Shown here: one piece after another, positions 36,516-45,192 of the stretch
How positions within the stretch are numbered: the stretch's first letter is position 1
Layout: the number at the start of each line of letters is the position of its first letter
DNA from: an uncultured Bacilli bacterium
GTDB lineage: Bacteria > Bacillota_I > Bacilli_A > RF39 > UBA660
NCBI GenBank assembly: GCA_910584305.1
Contig: CAJTZW010000003.1
Coordinates: 1-64,000, forward strand
DNA: 64,000 nt
Direction of reading: 5' to 3'
Notes under the pieces: generated by a model
The model's input: the letters and a program-made list of their open reading frames with translations, nothing else
Told to the model about the DNA's origin: nothing
The model's database searches: none
Program-made: the position numbers and the translations under genes

Positions 36516-38264
36516 TTACCTTATATACCTCTTTACAAAATCAGGCTCTGTTTCCGCAATTTTACGTAACGTATCTTGTTCATTTAAATGGTGTAGAATT
36601 TCCTCTATATTTTGCTCTACATAATTTAAATCTTTCTCTTTGAAATTTACAACCCCATTTTGATGTAAGAAAAAAGCCAGATTAATATTAGACACAAATT
36701 TTCTAAGTGGAGTTGCTGAGTGTGTATATGGATCATTTATAAAATTCCTTGTATACTTTGCATCCTGCCTATAAATAGCAAACTCTGCTTCATGACCTAT
36801 ATAGTAGTTGACTAATATAGAAGGTAATGCCACCAATCCATGAACAGAACCACCTAATTTCTTTAAATGTTCATCGTTTGTCTTATAAAAAATACTACGA
36901 TATACCTTTCCATAATTTCTCAGATCATTCTGTATTCCAACAGCTTCTTCTCTTGAATTTAGAACCTGTTCTACCTCACTTGTGCTGAATTTATGAGTAA
37001 TTTGAATTTGCTTTCTACTTATATCTTTAGAATATATTTGACCATTTTTACCTACTACAAAAGTAAATACAATCGCATTGTTGCAAGATTCTACATTAAA
37101 AGAAAAGTATTTATCTGACAAAGATTTAGGAAACATAGGAATCATTTTATTTGCGCCTTTAATACGATTTCCCCTTCGATAAACTTCTTTACATAATTCT
37201 CTATTTCCCTTTAAAAACGTTGGAACATCTGTAATATAGGCCTTTAACACATATATATCATCAAATTTTTGAATACTGAAAGCCTGTTCCAAAGTATTAG
37301 AACTAGGAAAATCTATTGTAATAATACGAGGTGCTGAATCCTTTTCTAAATTATCAAAGGAAGTTTTTATAGAAGAAATTACTGTGCTAGGAAAATCTTT
37401 TACAAGAACAATCTTCCCAGACATGAGTTTCTTTTTCACATCATAATCTGATTTTACCAAATTCATAAGTTCATCATAAATCGAATAAGCCTTATTTTGA
37501 AGATTTAAAAAATTCTTTACATCATCTATCTTCAATCGAAGATATTGATTCTCTACAAAATACTCTAAAGCATCTTTTAATAATGCAAAATTATCAGCAG
37601 ATATATCAGATGAAAGAGAATGCTGCATCTTCATTAAATATTTATCCAAAGTCTTATAAGAAACTTTCTTCTTATCTAATTCCTCCATAAATTGTTGAAC
37701 TATTTTATAAATTGGAATCTCTTTCATATCATATCTCATATAATCAATCATATCATTCATCTGTATTTTTTCTTTTCTGGTAAAATCTGAATAATCATAA
37801 CTACTCAACAGCATCACTAAATCACCTTTAGAATTAGACTTACTAAAATACTCCTTTAACAAGCTCTCTATCATCGACACGGAAAGACAAGATGATGCAT
37901 GCTCCAAAAGAAGTTTCATGTAATCATAATATTCTGTATCAGTCAAACCTTTTTTCTTTTTATAGTTTAATTTCTTAATCTTGCTATAGTTATCTGTACC
38001 ATATAATCGATCTTGTGAAATGAATAATAAATTCTGTAGCTCTTTCAAAATTGTATTTTGTACTTTCCCATCATTTGAAAACTTTCTCTTTACAAAGCGA
38101 CTTAAATGACAAACCTTATCCATCTCTTCTTTCGTAAAAAATCTAGATGTACCAATTCGGGTTTTTAAGTAATAATTAATTTCATCAGACAACACACTCT
38201 CTGAAAGATTAGACACCTTACAAAATTCTACCATTTCCGCCATACTTAAACTTATAAGTTCCAT
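36516..38264 (-). CDS. RNase II/R (RNB)-like protein with altered metal site
   Basis: 582 residues. The N-terminal ~300 are helical and not recognised. From ~313 the order of RNB landmarks is visible: RIITIDFPSS...EQAF (usual TIDgxdakDfDDA), YITDVPTFL (usual IADVshyV), RGNRIKGANKMIPMFP...LS (usual RG.svY..d.ViPMLP..LS) and a C-terminal THSATPLRKFV (usual HFTSPIRRY). Asp318 aligns with RNase II Asp201, but the positions of Asp207, Asp209 and Asp210 are Thr324, Glu326 and Gln327. No OB/S1 domains are seen. It is probably an RNA-binding pseudoenzyme or an enzyme with changed metal use. AGAAGG lies before the ATG. Confidence 0.55.
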   Translation of the reverse strand: MELISLSMAEMVEFCKVSNLSESVLSDEINYYLKTRIGTSRFFTKEEMDKVCHLSRFVKRKFSNDGKVQNTILKELQNLLFISQDRLYGTDNYSKIKKLNYKKKKGLTDTEYYDYMKLLLEHASSCLSVSMIESLLKEYFSKSNSKGDLVMLLSSYDYSDFTRKEKIQMNDMIDYMRYDMKEIPIYKIVQQFMEELDKKKVSYKTLDKYLMKMQHSLSSDISADNFALLKDALEYFVENQYLRLKIDDVKNFLNLQNKAYSIYDELMNLVKSDYDVKKKLMSGKIVLVKDFPSTVISSIKTSFDNLEKDSAPRIITIDFPSSNTLEQAFSIQKFDDIYVLKAYITDVPTFLKGNRELCKEVYRRGNRIKGANKMIPMFPKSLSDKYFSFNVESCNNAIVFTFVVGKNGQIYSKDISRKQIQITHKFSTSEVEQVLNSREEAVGIQNDLRNYGKVYRSIFYKTNDEHLKKLGGSVHGLVALPSILVNYYIGHEAEFAIYRQDAKYTRNFINDPYTHSATPLRKFVSNINLAFFLHQNGVVNFKEKDLNYVEQNIEEILHHLNEQDTLRKIAETEPDFVKRYIR

Positions 38265-38351
38265 AAAACCTTCTTTCTACTACTCTACGCTGTAAATACA
38301 CTATCAGTGTAATAAATATTACTAGTTAAAACCATTTTTATGAAAATAATA

Positions 38352-39131
38352 TTAAATATTACCACACTTTTCCATATTCAATATAGATTCATCTAAATCG
38401 ATAAAGCCATTTCTACTCCATAACCACAAAGCGGTATGAATATCAATTGGTTTATATTTAGTGCCTTCAAACAACTTATTCCACCTATCAATTACAAGCA
38501 GTTGAACATTAGAACTTTCTAATTCTTCATCAGTAATTAATCCCAATCGATGCGTTGCTTTAATAACATGTGTATCTGGTGCTACTGTTAAATGTCCTAT
38601 ATTTGTGTACTCTAATCCTGTATACTGCCAAAGCACATATAACCAATAATTACAAATCTTCGTTCCTGATAAATAAGGAAATCTAGCTTTATTTTTCTTT
38701 TGAACAAAGTCTCGTATCCTATCCACATCATAATCAAATTCTTCAAATAACTTTCGTATATCTCCACCATAAAATTCTACAAATGTATTACATAATTTAA
38801 TCCATATCTCTGTTTGTTTATTTTTCTGAAGAGCTACTTTATATTTGGTTAGTGCATATTGTACTTCTTCAAAAGAATGTTGTAATACCGCATTAGGATC
38901 AAACACAAACCGAGTTGTATCATCTTGATATGTTCTATTTGCACTTTCCCATAAAGTATAAGAATTTCTCTGATAATTTAACGCCATTGGTAGCGTAAAA
39001 TACAAATAATTTTCTAAGGAATCTTTCTCTAAATGAGGATTCTCATCCTCAGGCATAAACTCTCCCCCAAGTCTACCCTGTTTCCACATCATAAATAGAA
39101 TATCAATTTTTCTTAATATTTCATCTTTCAT
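38352..39131 (-). CDS. HhH-GPD DNA-glycosylase-like protein
   Basis: 259 residues, helical. The central segment FPYLSGTKICNYWLYVL is in the position of the helix-hairpin-helix, and TVAPDTHVIKATHRLGL matches the VDTHVxRvxxRLGL segment that holds the catalytic Asp of Nth/MutY/AGOG-type glycosylases. The usual catalytic Lys of bifunctional enzymes cannot be placed with certainty. It may remove damaged bases, or bind DNA only. No Fe-S cysteine cluster is seen. The ATG at 39131 follows AGGTGG. It lies 87 nt upstream of the RNB-like gene on the same strand, so they may be expressed together. Confidence 0.55.
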   Translation of the reverse strand: MKDEILRKIDILFMMWKQGRLGGEFMPEDENPHLEKDSLENYLYFTLPMALNYQRNSYTLWESANRTYQDDTTRFVFDPNAVLQHSFEEVQYALTKYKVALQKNKQTEIWIKLCNTFVEFYGGDIRKLFEEFDYDVDRIRDFVQKKNKARFPYLSGTKICNYWLYVLWQYTGLEYTNIGHLTVAPDTHVIKATHRLGLITDEELESSNVQLLVIDRWNKLFEGTKYKPIDIHTALWLWSRNGFIDLDESILNMEKCGNI

Positions 39132-39202
39132 ACAACCCACCTAACTACATAATAACACTATTTGTTATCATTAGCAATCGTAAAACCTTAATATTCTAAA
39201 TG

Positions 39203-39251
39203 AAAAAACTATATTCATAGAATTGAATTTTTAATTCCAAGAATATAGTTT
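39203..39251 (-). terminator. Strong terminator after the ASCH gene
   Basis: Minus strand AAACTATATTC / GAATATAGTTT, an 11-bp perfect outer stem with an inner GAATT / AATTC pair, ending in TTTTTT. Confidence 0.85.
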
Positions 39252-39265
39252 ATTAACTTCAATAT

Positions 39266-39658
39266 TTATTCTTTATAATCATAATCCCACAAACTAAGTT
39301 TTCCATTCACTGGTATTGGTTCTATCCGTATTACATTTTCTAATTTAAATCCATAACCATCCCATTCTATATGTTTTATTATACTAGAATATACGAAAGA
39401 ATTTTTTTGTTTTAACATTTCTCTTGCATCATCATCTATTTTTATACAATCTGTAATCGTAGCCTTTGCTATGATACATCCTAAAGGATACTTTAAATTT
39501 AAATGACGATAACGCTCCATAGCCTTTTTATCGATACCCTTTCCAGCATGAATTAAGATTTCTCCTCTATACTTTGTTCTCCATGTTCTAAATTCATATT
39601 CTTTTAAACCCTCTGCGATTAAAGTAGCAAAAGGCTGTTTGATTGTGATAACTTTCAT
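39266..39658 (-). CDS. ASCH domain protein
   Basis: 130 residues covering a single ASCH (PUA-like) domain: the opening KVITIKQPFATLIAEGLKEY, then EFRTWRTKYRGEILIHAGK and GCIIAKATI are characteristic. ASCH domains bind RNA or modified bases; some members are nucleases or amidohydrolases acting on modified cytidines. The His-Ala-Gly-Lys turn is the likely ligand site. AAGGGG precedes the ATG. It lies directly downstream of the helicase-associated repeat protein and ends at a strong terminator. Confidence 0.88.
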   Translation of the reverse strand: MKVITIKQPFATLIAEGLKEYEFRTWRTKYRGEILIHAGKGIDKKAMERYRHLNLKYPLGCIIAKATITDCIKIDDDAREMLKQKNSFVYSSIIKHIEWDGYGFKLENVIRIEPIPVNGKLSLWDYDYKE

Positions 39659-39682
39659 AAATCAACCCCTTAATATCAAAAT

Positions 39683-40357
39683 TTATTTTTTATGATTTAA
39701 TTGATAAACGAAGCTGTCATTGATTGCATCAATATCCTTTTTATCAGTAAAAACATCATTTTCATACATTTGTAACCTATTCAATAAACTTCTAAATCTA
39801 TTTAATATTTCTATCTGCTTTCTATCAGTATTGCCCCCTACAATCATCTCCTGCTGTAATTCACAATCTAATTTCTCACTATACCATTGTATTCCAATGT
39901 TCTCCAGCAATTCAATTCTTTCTTCACTTATTTTATGGTCACGGCCTCCTTTCCCTTTATAAGCTGCCCTCTGGGTGTTAATCCATTCCCCTAACTTTAC
40001 ACCTTTCTCATTCTTTTCATATCCATTTACTGTTTTAAAATTGAATGGTATATTTAAATTGCCATGATGCTCATAGTATGCTTTAGCTAATTCATACATA
40101 TCATTCCACTTACTATCAAAAATATTCCATGCCATTCCAATTTTTTCTAGTAATTGAATTCTTACTTTATTAATCTTATGATTTTTATAATTTGTTCTTT
40201 GCGTACTAATCCATTTTCCTAACAATACACCTTCATCATTCTCTTCATACCCATTCACTGTTTTAAAATTGAATGGTATATTTAAATTGCCATGATGCTC
40301 ATAGTATGCTTTAGCTAACATATACATATCTGGCCATGTCATAGTTAATCTATTCAT
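39683..40357 (-). CDS. Stand-alone helicase-associated (HA) repeat protein
   Basis: 224 residues from the ATG at 40357, preceded by AGGGAGG. Two repeats of about 76 residues, each with W-x-DMY-x-LAKAYYEHHGNLNIP and LG-x-WI-x-TQR, match the helicase-associated domain normally found in tandem at the C-terminus of large DEAD-box or mobile-element helicases. No helicase core is encoded here. A helical tail follows (residues ~155-224). The repeats share 62 identical bases. It may bind DNA as a free module, or be the remnant of a larger protein; the good ribosome site favours expression. Confidence 0.75.
   Translation of the reverse strand: MNRLTMTWPDMYMLAKAYYEHHGNLNIPFNFKTVNGYEENDEGVLLGKWISTQRTNYKNHKINKVRIQLLEKIGMAWNIFDSKWNDMYELAKAYYEHHGNLNIPFNFKTVNGYEKNEKGVKLGEWINTQRAAYKGKGGRDHKISEERIELLENIGIQWYSEKLDCELQQEMIVGGNTDRKQIEILNRFRSLLNRLQMYENDVFTDKKDIDAINDSFVYQLNHKK
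40029..40090. repeat. 62-bp exact direct repeat, unit 1 (within HA repeat 2)
   Basis: Starts ACTGTTTTAAAATTGAATGG and ends CTTTAGCTAA; identical to 40257-40318. The copies are 228 bp apart, exactly 76 codons, so recombination between them would keep the reading frame. Confidence 0.9.
40257..40318. repeat. 62-bp exact direct repeat, unit 2 (within HA repeat 1)
   Basis: Second copy of the repeat at 40029-40090, in the same frame of the same gene. Synonymous sites are identical too, indicating recent duplication or gene conversion rather than protein-level selection. Confidence 0.9.
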
Positions 40358-40601
40358 AATTAACCTCCCTAAAAATCTTTGTTCTCTGCAAAGAATCAAA
40401 TAGAGTTATTCTACTTACAATTGTATACTTAATAACTCCTTCAAATTTCATATATGTGATACGCACTATAATAACATAAAAGTCTATCTATGACAAGCCC
40501 TAGAATGCTTACCAATATAGTTTTAGTAACCTCTTATTAAATAGTAAATTACATCTTTTAAAAGTTTGTTAACTTATATAATACATCAAATAATGTCAAT
40601 A

Positions 40602-40622
40602 AAATGCGCATAAAGCGCATTT
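40602..40622 (-). terminator. Terminator after the first DUF2207 gene
   Basis: AAATGCGC / GCGCATTT, an 8-bp stem with a 5-nt loop; on the minus strand TTTTATTGACATTATTT follows. Nearly the same hairpin ends the paralogue at 43081-43101. Confidence 0.65.
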
Positions 40623-40653
40623 CAACGATATAGTTTATACCAAATGGTAATAG

Positions 40654-43008
40654 TTAGAAGCGGCCACCACCTCCGCCACCACCAAACGAACCACCGCCAG
40701 AAGAAAATCCGCCACCAGAACCAGACCCAGAGGAAAATCCTCCATCACTACTAGACGAATGTGCGGCAGTATAGGCACTTTGAGCAGAACTATAGGACTT
40801 TGTTATAGCTCGTGATATATATCGATTCATAGTATACAAATCAAGATATATATTGAAAGAATCATTTGGTGCATTTACCATCTCTACTTTCATAGCTTCT
40901 ATGACCTTTTTTGCGCAACCAAATACAGTCGCATACACCAGATATTTTTCCCACAAAGCAACTTCTATCACTTCTTTATCATAAAATCTTCCAAAATCAT
41001 TTAAAAAGTTTCTAAAAGCTTTCCATTTTCTATAGTCTTCAGCACCTTTTTCTGTTCTTTTATTTGAATAGAACATACAAGGCATGAGTCCAATTGATAG
41101 CACTAAAGTAGTAACATAAATAATCACAGATTGACGATAAAATTTCTGGTCACAGATAAGTATAATCTGAACAATTGAAATAATTATACAAGCAAATAAC
41201 GCAATACCAAAAATCGCCTTATCTTTAGAGCTCGAAAATATAGATACCGATTTAACAACTGCCAAAACAATTACAAATAATAAAAATGGAATCACTAGCA
41301 ATGGAACAATTGATATCGCTAGTATTATAAAGAAAATTATAAGAAAGGATGTAGGCTTACCATTTTTCTTCTGTTTCTCATCAGATTCAAAAAACATATA
41401 TTTTCTCGCATTAGAAAGCGCCTTCCTTTGATAAGAATTCCATCGTCTGATAAACCCATCATAGTCCCCTTTCGCAGCAGTTTTCATATGCTTAGTTTCT
41501 ATACTAGATTCGCCATTAAAAATCAAATCCAACAGTTTTGATTCTAAATCCGTTACTAGTATTTCACCACTCTCATTCAATGTTAATCGATAGTTTTTAG
41601 AAGTCAATTTCTCAGCAATAATAATTTTTCTATGAATTAAATCAAGTAAAGTCGCAGTCATTGCACTATCTTTAATTTTTTTATGAAATAGATAAGATAC
41701 TGTCTCAGGAGAATAATCGCTAGGAACTTCTCTCCAATATTTCTGACTAAACTCTGTCTTTGGATCCTTTACATACTTTTTATAAATAGAATATCCAATA
41801 AACAATATAATGGCTAATAAGATAAAACCGAAAATATAATTTATCCTCTCTCGAGCTAACTCTGATTCTCTAACAACATTCTCAACGATAACAAGCTGAT
41901 TCAATAATTCATTTTTAACATCCAAATTATCAAGTATCTCGATTTTCTCCTTCGCATTTTTATATGAAAGATATGTCGGATACTCTAAAGCAACTGCTAA
42001 TTCTTCTCTTGCCTCAGCTTCCTCTATCCCATCAAGAATTAATTTAAGATTTGAAATTTTTTCTAAATATTCATTTTTTATATCAGAATCAGGAAGCTTA
42101 TCTACATATCTGAGTGCAGATTCATAATTACCCCTTGTCGGATCAATCTCAAATTGATTTACATGTGTAATCGCATCTTGTAATTGCATTTTCTCTTGAT
42201 TTTCTCTTTCATAATTTGCCTTTGCTGCAGCATCCTCTTCATATAATAAAATCTTATCCAATGCATTTACATTCGTTTCTTTCTTACTATCTTTTATAAC
42301 ATCTAAATCAAAAGTAGCTCTAACATCAATTGCCCTATAACTACTTAAATTTTGAATAGATGCATATACAGTTTCTGAATTCATAATTTGAACAGAACCA
42401 TTTAATGGTCCATGCCCCCAAACTCTGATATTGGTATTCCCTGGAAAATGAAGATACCCTTTTAAATTACCAACCGATTCTGTAAGCGCATTACCAACAA
42501 TATTCCATCCAATTTCACCAACATCATTATGGCGAATTGCCATATTTAAAATACGATATTTGATATAAAATGCTTTATGATAACTAGATGGATTATACAT
42601 TAAAATACGATTCCCATAATTTTCATCATCCACTGTATAAACACCATAATCACCTTTAGAAGCACTGTATACTTTTTCGAATATATCCCCACCAATATTT
42701 GAAAAATCAAAACTAGAAGTAACTGGAACCGCCCTTATCTCAAGAATCTCAAGTCCTGTTCCATTATGAATAGAACTACCACCAAAAGAAGCCATAGCAG
42801 GATCAAATTCATATACACTAGTATTCGCATATTCTATAATTCTTTCAAATCCATTAAAATCTCCCGTTAAATTAAAATATTCCTGCACCAAAAGATCCCC
42901 ACTAGATTCAACCGTCGCATCAATATAATAGTTTTCAATTCCATACGCCTTAACACAAAAAGGAAAAAACATAATAAAAGTGAAAAAAAGAATTTTTAAT
43001 TTATTCAT
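40654..43008 (-). CDS. DUF2207 membrane protein, copy A
   Basis: 784 residues. A signal peptide (cleavage near VKA-YG, residue ~21) is followed by an extracellular DUF2207 domain (~25-250), a long charged helical insert (~255-385) absent from copy B, a membrane helix near 390, a cytoplasmic winged-helix-like segment (FHKKIKDSAMTATLLDLIHRK), two helices near 550-630 and a Gly/Ser-rich tail ending GGGGGGGRF. DUF2207 proteins are uncharacterised surface membrane proteins. Residues 1-253 are essentially identical to copy B. It follows copy B and shares its promoter sequence. Confidence 0.88.
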   Translation of the reverse strand: MNKLKILFFTFIMFFPFCVKAYGIENYYIDATVESSGDLLVQEYFNLTGDFNGFERIIEYANTSVYEFDPAMASFGGSSIHNGTGLEILEIRAVPVTSSFDFSNIGGDIFEKVYSASKGDYGVYTVDDENYGNRILMYNPSSYHKAFYIKYRILNMAIRHNDVGEIGWNIVGNALTESVGNLKGYLHFPGNTNIRVWGHGPLNGSVQIMNSETVYASIQNLSSYRAIDVRATFDLDVIKDSKKETNVNALDKILLYEEDAAAKANYERENQEKMQLQDAITHVNQFEIDPTRGNYESALRYVDKLPDSDIKNEYLEKISNLKLILDGIEEAEAREELAVALEYPTYLSYKNAKEKIEILDNLDVKNELLNQLVIVENVVRESELARERINYIFGFILLAIILFIGYSIYKKYVKDPKTEFSQKYWREVPSDYSPETVSYLFHKKIKDSAMTATLLDLIHRKIIIAEKLTSKNYRLTLNESGEILVTDLESKLLDLIFNGESSIETKHMKTAAKGDYDGFIRRWNSYQRKALSNARKYMFFESDEKQKKNGKPTSFLIIFFIILAISIVPLLVIPFLLFVIVLAVVKSVSIFSSSKDKAIFGIALFACIIISIVQIILICDQKFYRQSVIIYVTTLVLSIGLMPCMFYSNKRTEKGAEDYRKWKAFRNFLNDFGRFYDKEVIEVALWEKYLVYATVFGCAKKVIEAMKVEMVNAPNDSFNIYLDLYTMNRYISRAITKSYSSAQSAYTAAHSSSSDGGFSSGSGSGGGFSSGGGSFGGGGGGGRF

Positions 43009-43051
43009 TACTCGTACACCTTACCTTTAGTTAATTATACCATAAAATAAT
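42251..43051. repeat. Long direct repeat, copy 1 (~800 bp, 5' part and promoter of DUF2207 A)
   Basis: Pairs with 44384-45184 at a constant offset of 2133. Reading both copies, I see almost no differences (one is ACT versus ATT just before the start codon). It covers the extracellular domain, signal peptide, ribosome site and promoter. Confidence 0.9.
43034..43042 (-). promoter_or_regulatory. Extended -10 promoter of DUF2207 copy A
   Basis: Minus-strand TGGTATAAT about 25 nt before the start codon, the same sequence as ahead of copy B because it lies in the long repeat. No clear -35. Confidence 0.45.
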
Positions 43052-43080
43052 ACGAATGATTATAAAAAATTGAAAAATAA

Positions 43081-43101
43081 AAATGCGCATAAAGCACATT
43101 T
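43081..43101 (-). terminator. Terminator after the second DUF2207 gene
   Basis: On the minus strand AAATGTGC / GCGCATTT with a 5-nt loop. The one change from the copy at 40602 turns a G-C pair into a U-G wobble that is stable only in the minus-strand RNA. TTTATTTTTC follows. Confidence 0.65.
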
Positions 43102-43125
43102 CAACGATATACCAGATGGCAGTAG

Positions 43126-45141
43126 TTAGAAACGGCCACCACCTCCACCACCACCAAACGAACCACCGCCAGAGGAAAAGTCTCCACCAGAACCAGATGA
43201 TGAACTTCGACCAGAAGACAAACCATATGACCTACTTGAAACTCTATATACAGAATAAATAGAGTCTGTAATACATTTAGAAAATTGTAAATCACAATAC
43301 ATATCCCCTGAAATAGAAGAATAGTCATCTATTGATTTTAATCTCATAGCTTTTAAAATTCTCTTCGAACATCCAAATAAAGTCGCATATACTAAATATT
43401 TTTCCCAAAGTGTAACTTCCATCACTTCTTTATCCTGAAAGGATCCAAAATCATTTAAAAATCTTTTAATAGCTTTCCACTTTTTATATTCTAAAATTCC
43501 TTTTTCTGTTCTTTTATGAGTTTTACGTAAAATAATCAGTGATGCAATAGCGCCAATTAAAATCATAAAATATATCCATATATAAACATTTGAAATTGCC
43601 ATATCCTGTAATTTATATATACAAAAAAGAATTATATCACCATAGATTATGCCAAAAACAAGCTTTTTTAAATCATTCGTTGGAGAACCTAATATCAACT
43701 CTATAATACATATATAAAAAAGTACAAGAAAAATAAACCCTACATTTAATGAATATATAAGTATCAACAACAAAGGAATTAAAAATGAGAAAAGAAGGAG
43801 AAGAAGTATATCACCTTTTTTTGATTTAGATTTAGATTCACTATCTTTGCCATTATCAATTCTCTTCTTTTTAGACTTTTCTATATCTTGTTCATAAAAT
43901 TCATATTGTTTTGCAATTTCTAAACATTGATTATAATAATTACTATAATTCATGTGATAAGATTGCCTAGCTTTCTTTGCATATTTTTTAATATCTTTAG
44001 TCTCAATACTACTTCTTTTATTAAAGATAAACTTTATAAGTTTTTCATAGACAGGGGGAATTGTATCATTATATTCCTTATTCAATATAAGCTTATAATT
44101 ATTTTTCCCTTTCTTTTCGACCATAACTATTTTTCTTTCAATTAAATCAAGCACTGAGGCAGATAATGCACGCTTATTTATTTTCTTATAAAATAAATAG
44201 GAAATAGTTGTCGGAATATAATCATCATCTATATTTCTATAATATTCATGATTAAAGAAAAGCTTAGAATAATATCGTCTATACACCAATATTCCTAAAA
44301 CAAGTAAAATTATGATACATAGAACAACTTCCACCCATTGTATCAATCTGTTACGATTTGCAAGATTAATCTCATAAAGAATAATCTTATCCAATGCATT
44401 TACATTCGTTTCTTTCTTACTATCTTTTATAACATCTAAATCAAAAGTAGCTCTAACATCAATTGCCCTATAACTACTTAAATTTTGAATAGATGCATAT
44501 ACAGTTTCTGAATTCATAATTTGAACAGAACCATTTAATGGTCCATGCCCCCAAACTCTGATATTGGTATTCCCTGGAAAATGAAGATACCCTTTTAAAT
44601 TACCAACCGATTCTGTAAGCGCATTACCAACAATATTCCATCCAATTTCACCAACATCATTATGGCGAATTGCCATATTTAAAATACGATATTTGATATA
44701 AAATGCTTTATGATAACTAGATGGATTATACATTAAAATACGATTCCCATAATTTTCATCATCCACTGTATAAACACCATAATCACCTTTAGAAGCACTG
44801 TATACTTTTTCGAATATATCCCCACCAATATTTGAAAAATCAAAACTAGAAGTAACTGGAACCGCCCTTATCTCAAGAATCTCAAGTCCTGTTCCATTAT
44901 GAATAGAACTACCACCAAAAGAAGCCATAGCAGGATCAAATTCATATACACTAGTATTCGCATATTCTATAATTCTTTCAAATCCATTAAAATCTCCCGT
45001 TAAATTAAAATATTCCTGCACCAAAAGATCCCCACTAGATTCAACCGTCGCATCAATATAATAGTTTTCAATTCCATACGCCTTAACACAAAAAGGAAAA
45101 AACATAATAAAAGTGAAAAAAAGAATTTTTAATTTATTCAT
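43126..45141 (-). CDS. DUF2207 membrane protein, copy B
   Basis: 671 residues. Same signal peptide and extracellular domain as copy A (essentially identical to about residue 253), then directly a membrane helix (~262-285), without A's helical insert. The cytoplasmic part (FYKKINKRALSASVLDLIERK), two hydrophobic pairs and the terminal GGGGGGGRF are homologous to A but clearly diverged. The mix of identical outside and diverged inside suggests gene conversion restricted to the outer domain. AAGGTG lies before the ATG. The histidine kinase gene ends 52 nt upstream. Confidence 0.88.
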   Translation of the reverse strand: MNKLKILFFTFIMFFPFCVKAYGIENYYIDATVESSGDLLVQEYFNLTGDFNGFERIIEYANTSVYEFDPAMASFGGSSIHNGTGLEILEIRAVPVTSSFDFSNIGGDIFEKVYSASKGDYGVYTVDDENYGNRILMYNPSSYHKAFYIKYRILNMAIRHNDVGEIGWNIVGNALTESVGNLKGYLHFPGNTNIRVWGHGPLNGSVQIMNSETVYASIQNLSSYRAIDVRATFDLDVIKDSKKETNVNALDKIILYEINLANRNRLIQWVEVVLCIIILLVLGILVYRRYYSKLFFNHEYYRNIDDDYIPTTISYLFYKKINKRALSASVLDLIERKIVMVEKKGKNNYKLILNKEYNDTIPPVYEKLIKFIFNKRSSIETKDIKKYAKKARQSYHMNYSNYYNQCLEIAKQYEFYEQDIEKSKKKRIDNGKDSESKSKSKKGDILLLLLFSFLIPLLLILIYSLNVGFIFLVLFYICIIELILGSPTNDLKKLVFGIIYGDIILFCIYKLQDMAISNVYIWIYFMILIGAIASLIILRKTHKRTEKGILEYKKWKAIKRFLNDFGSFQDKEVMEVTLWEKYLVYATLFGCSKRILKAMRLKSIDDYSSISGDMYCDLQFSKCITDSIYSVYRVSSRSYGLSSGRSSSSGSGGDFSSGGGSFGGGGGGGRF

Positions 45142-45184
45142 TATTCGTACACCTTACCTTTAGTTAATTATACCATAAAATAAT
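44384..45184. repeat. Long direct repeat, copy 2 (~800 bp, 5' part and promoter of DUF2207 B)
   Basis: Partner of 42251-43051. Homology at near identity stops abruptly at both ends: inside the coding sequence after NVNALDKI, and upstream after the promoter. Confidence 0.9.
45167..45175 (-). promoter_or_regulatory. Extended -10 promoter of DUF2207 copy B
   Basis: Minus-strand TGGTATAAT, 25 nt ahead of the start codon and inside the spacer after the kinase gene. No good -35 is seen. Confidence 0.45.
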
Positions 45185-45192
45185 ACAGACTA

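Noticed and set aside
43101..43328. 75-residue frame rich in Val/Leu overlapping the DUF2207 B tail
   Set aside because: It is the shifted frame of the Gly-rich tail codons; the real gene in the other frame is certain.
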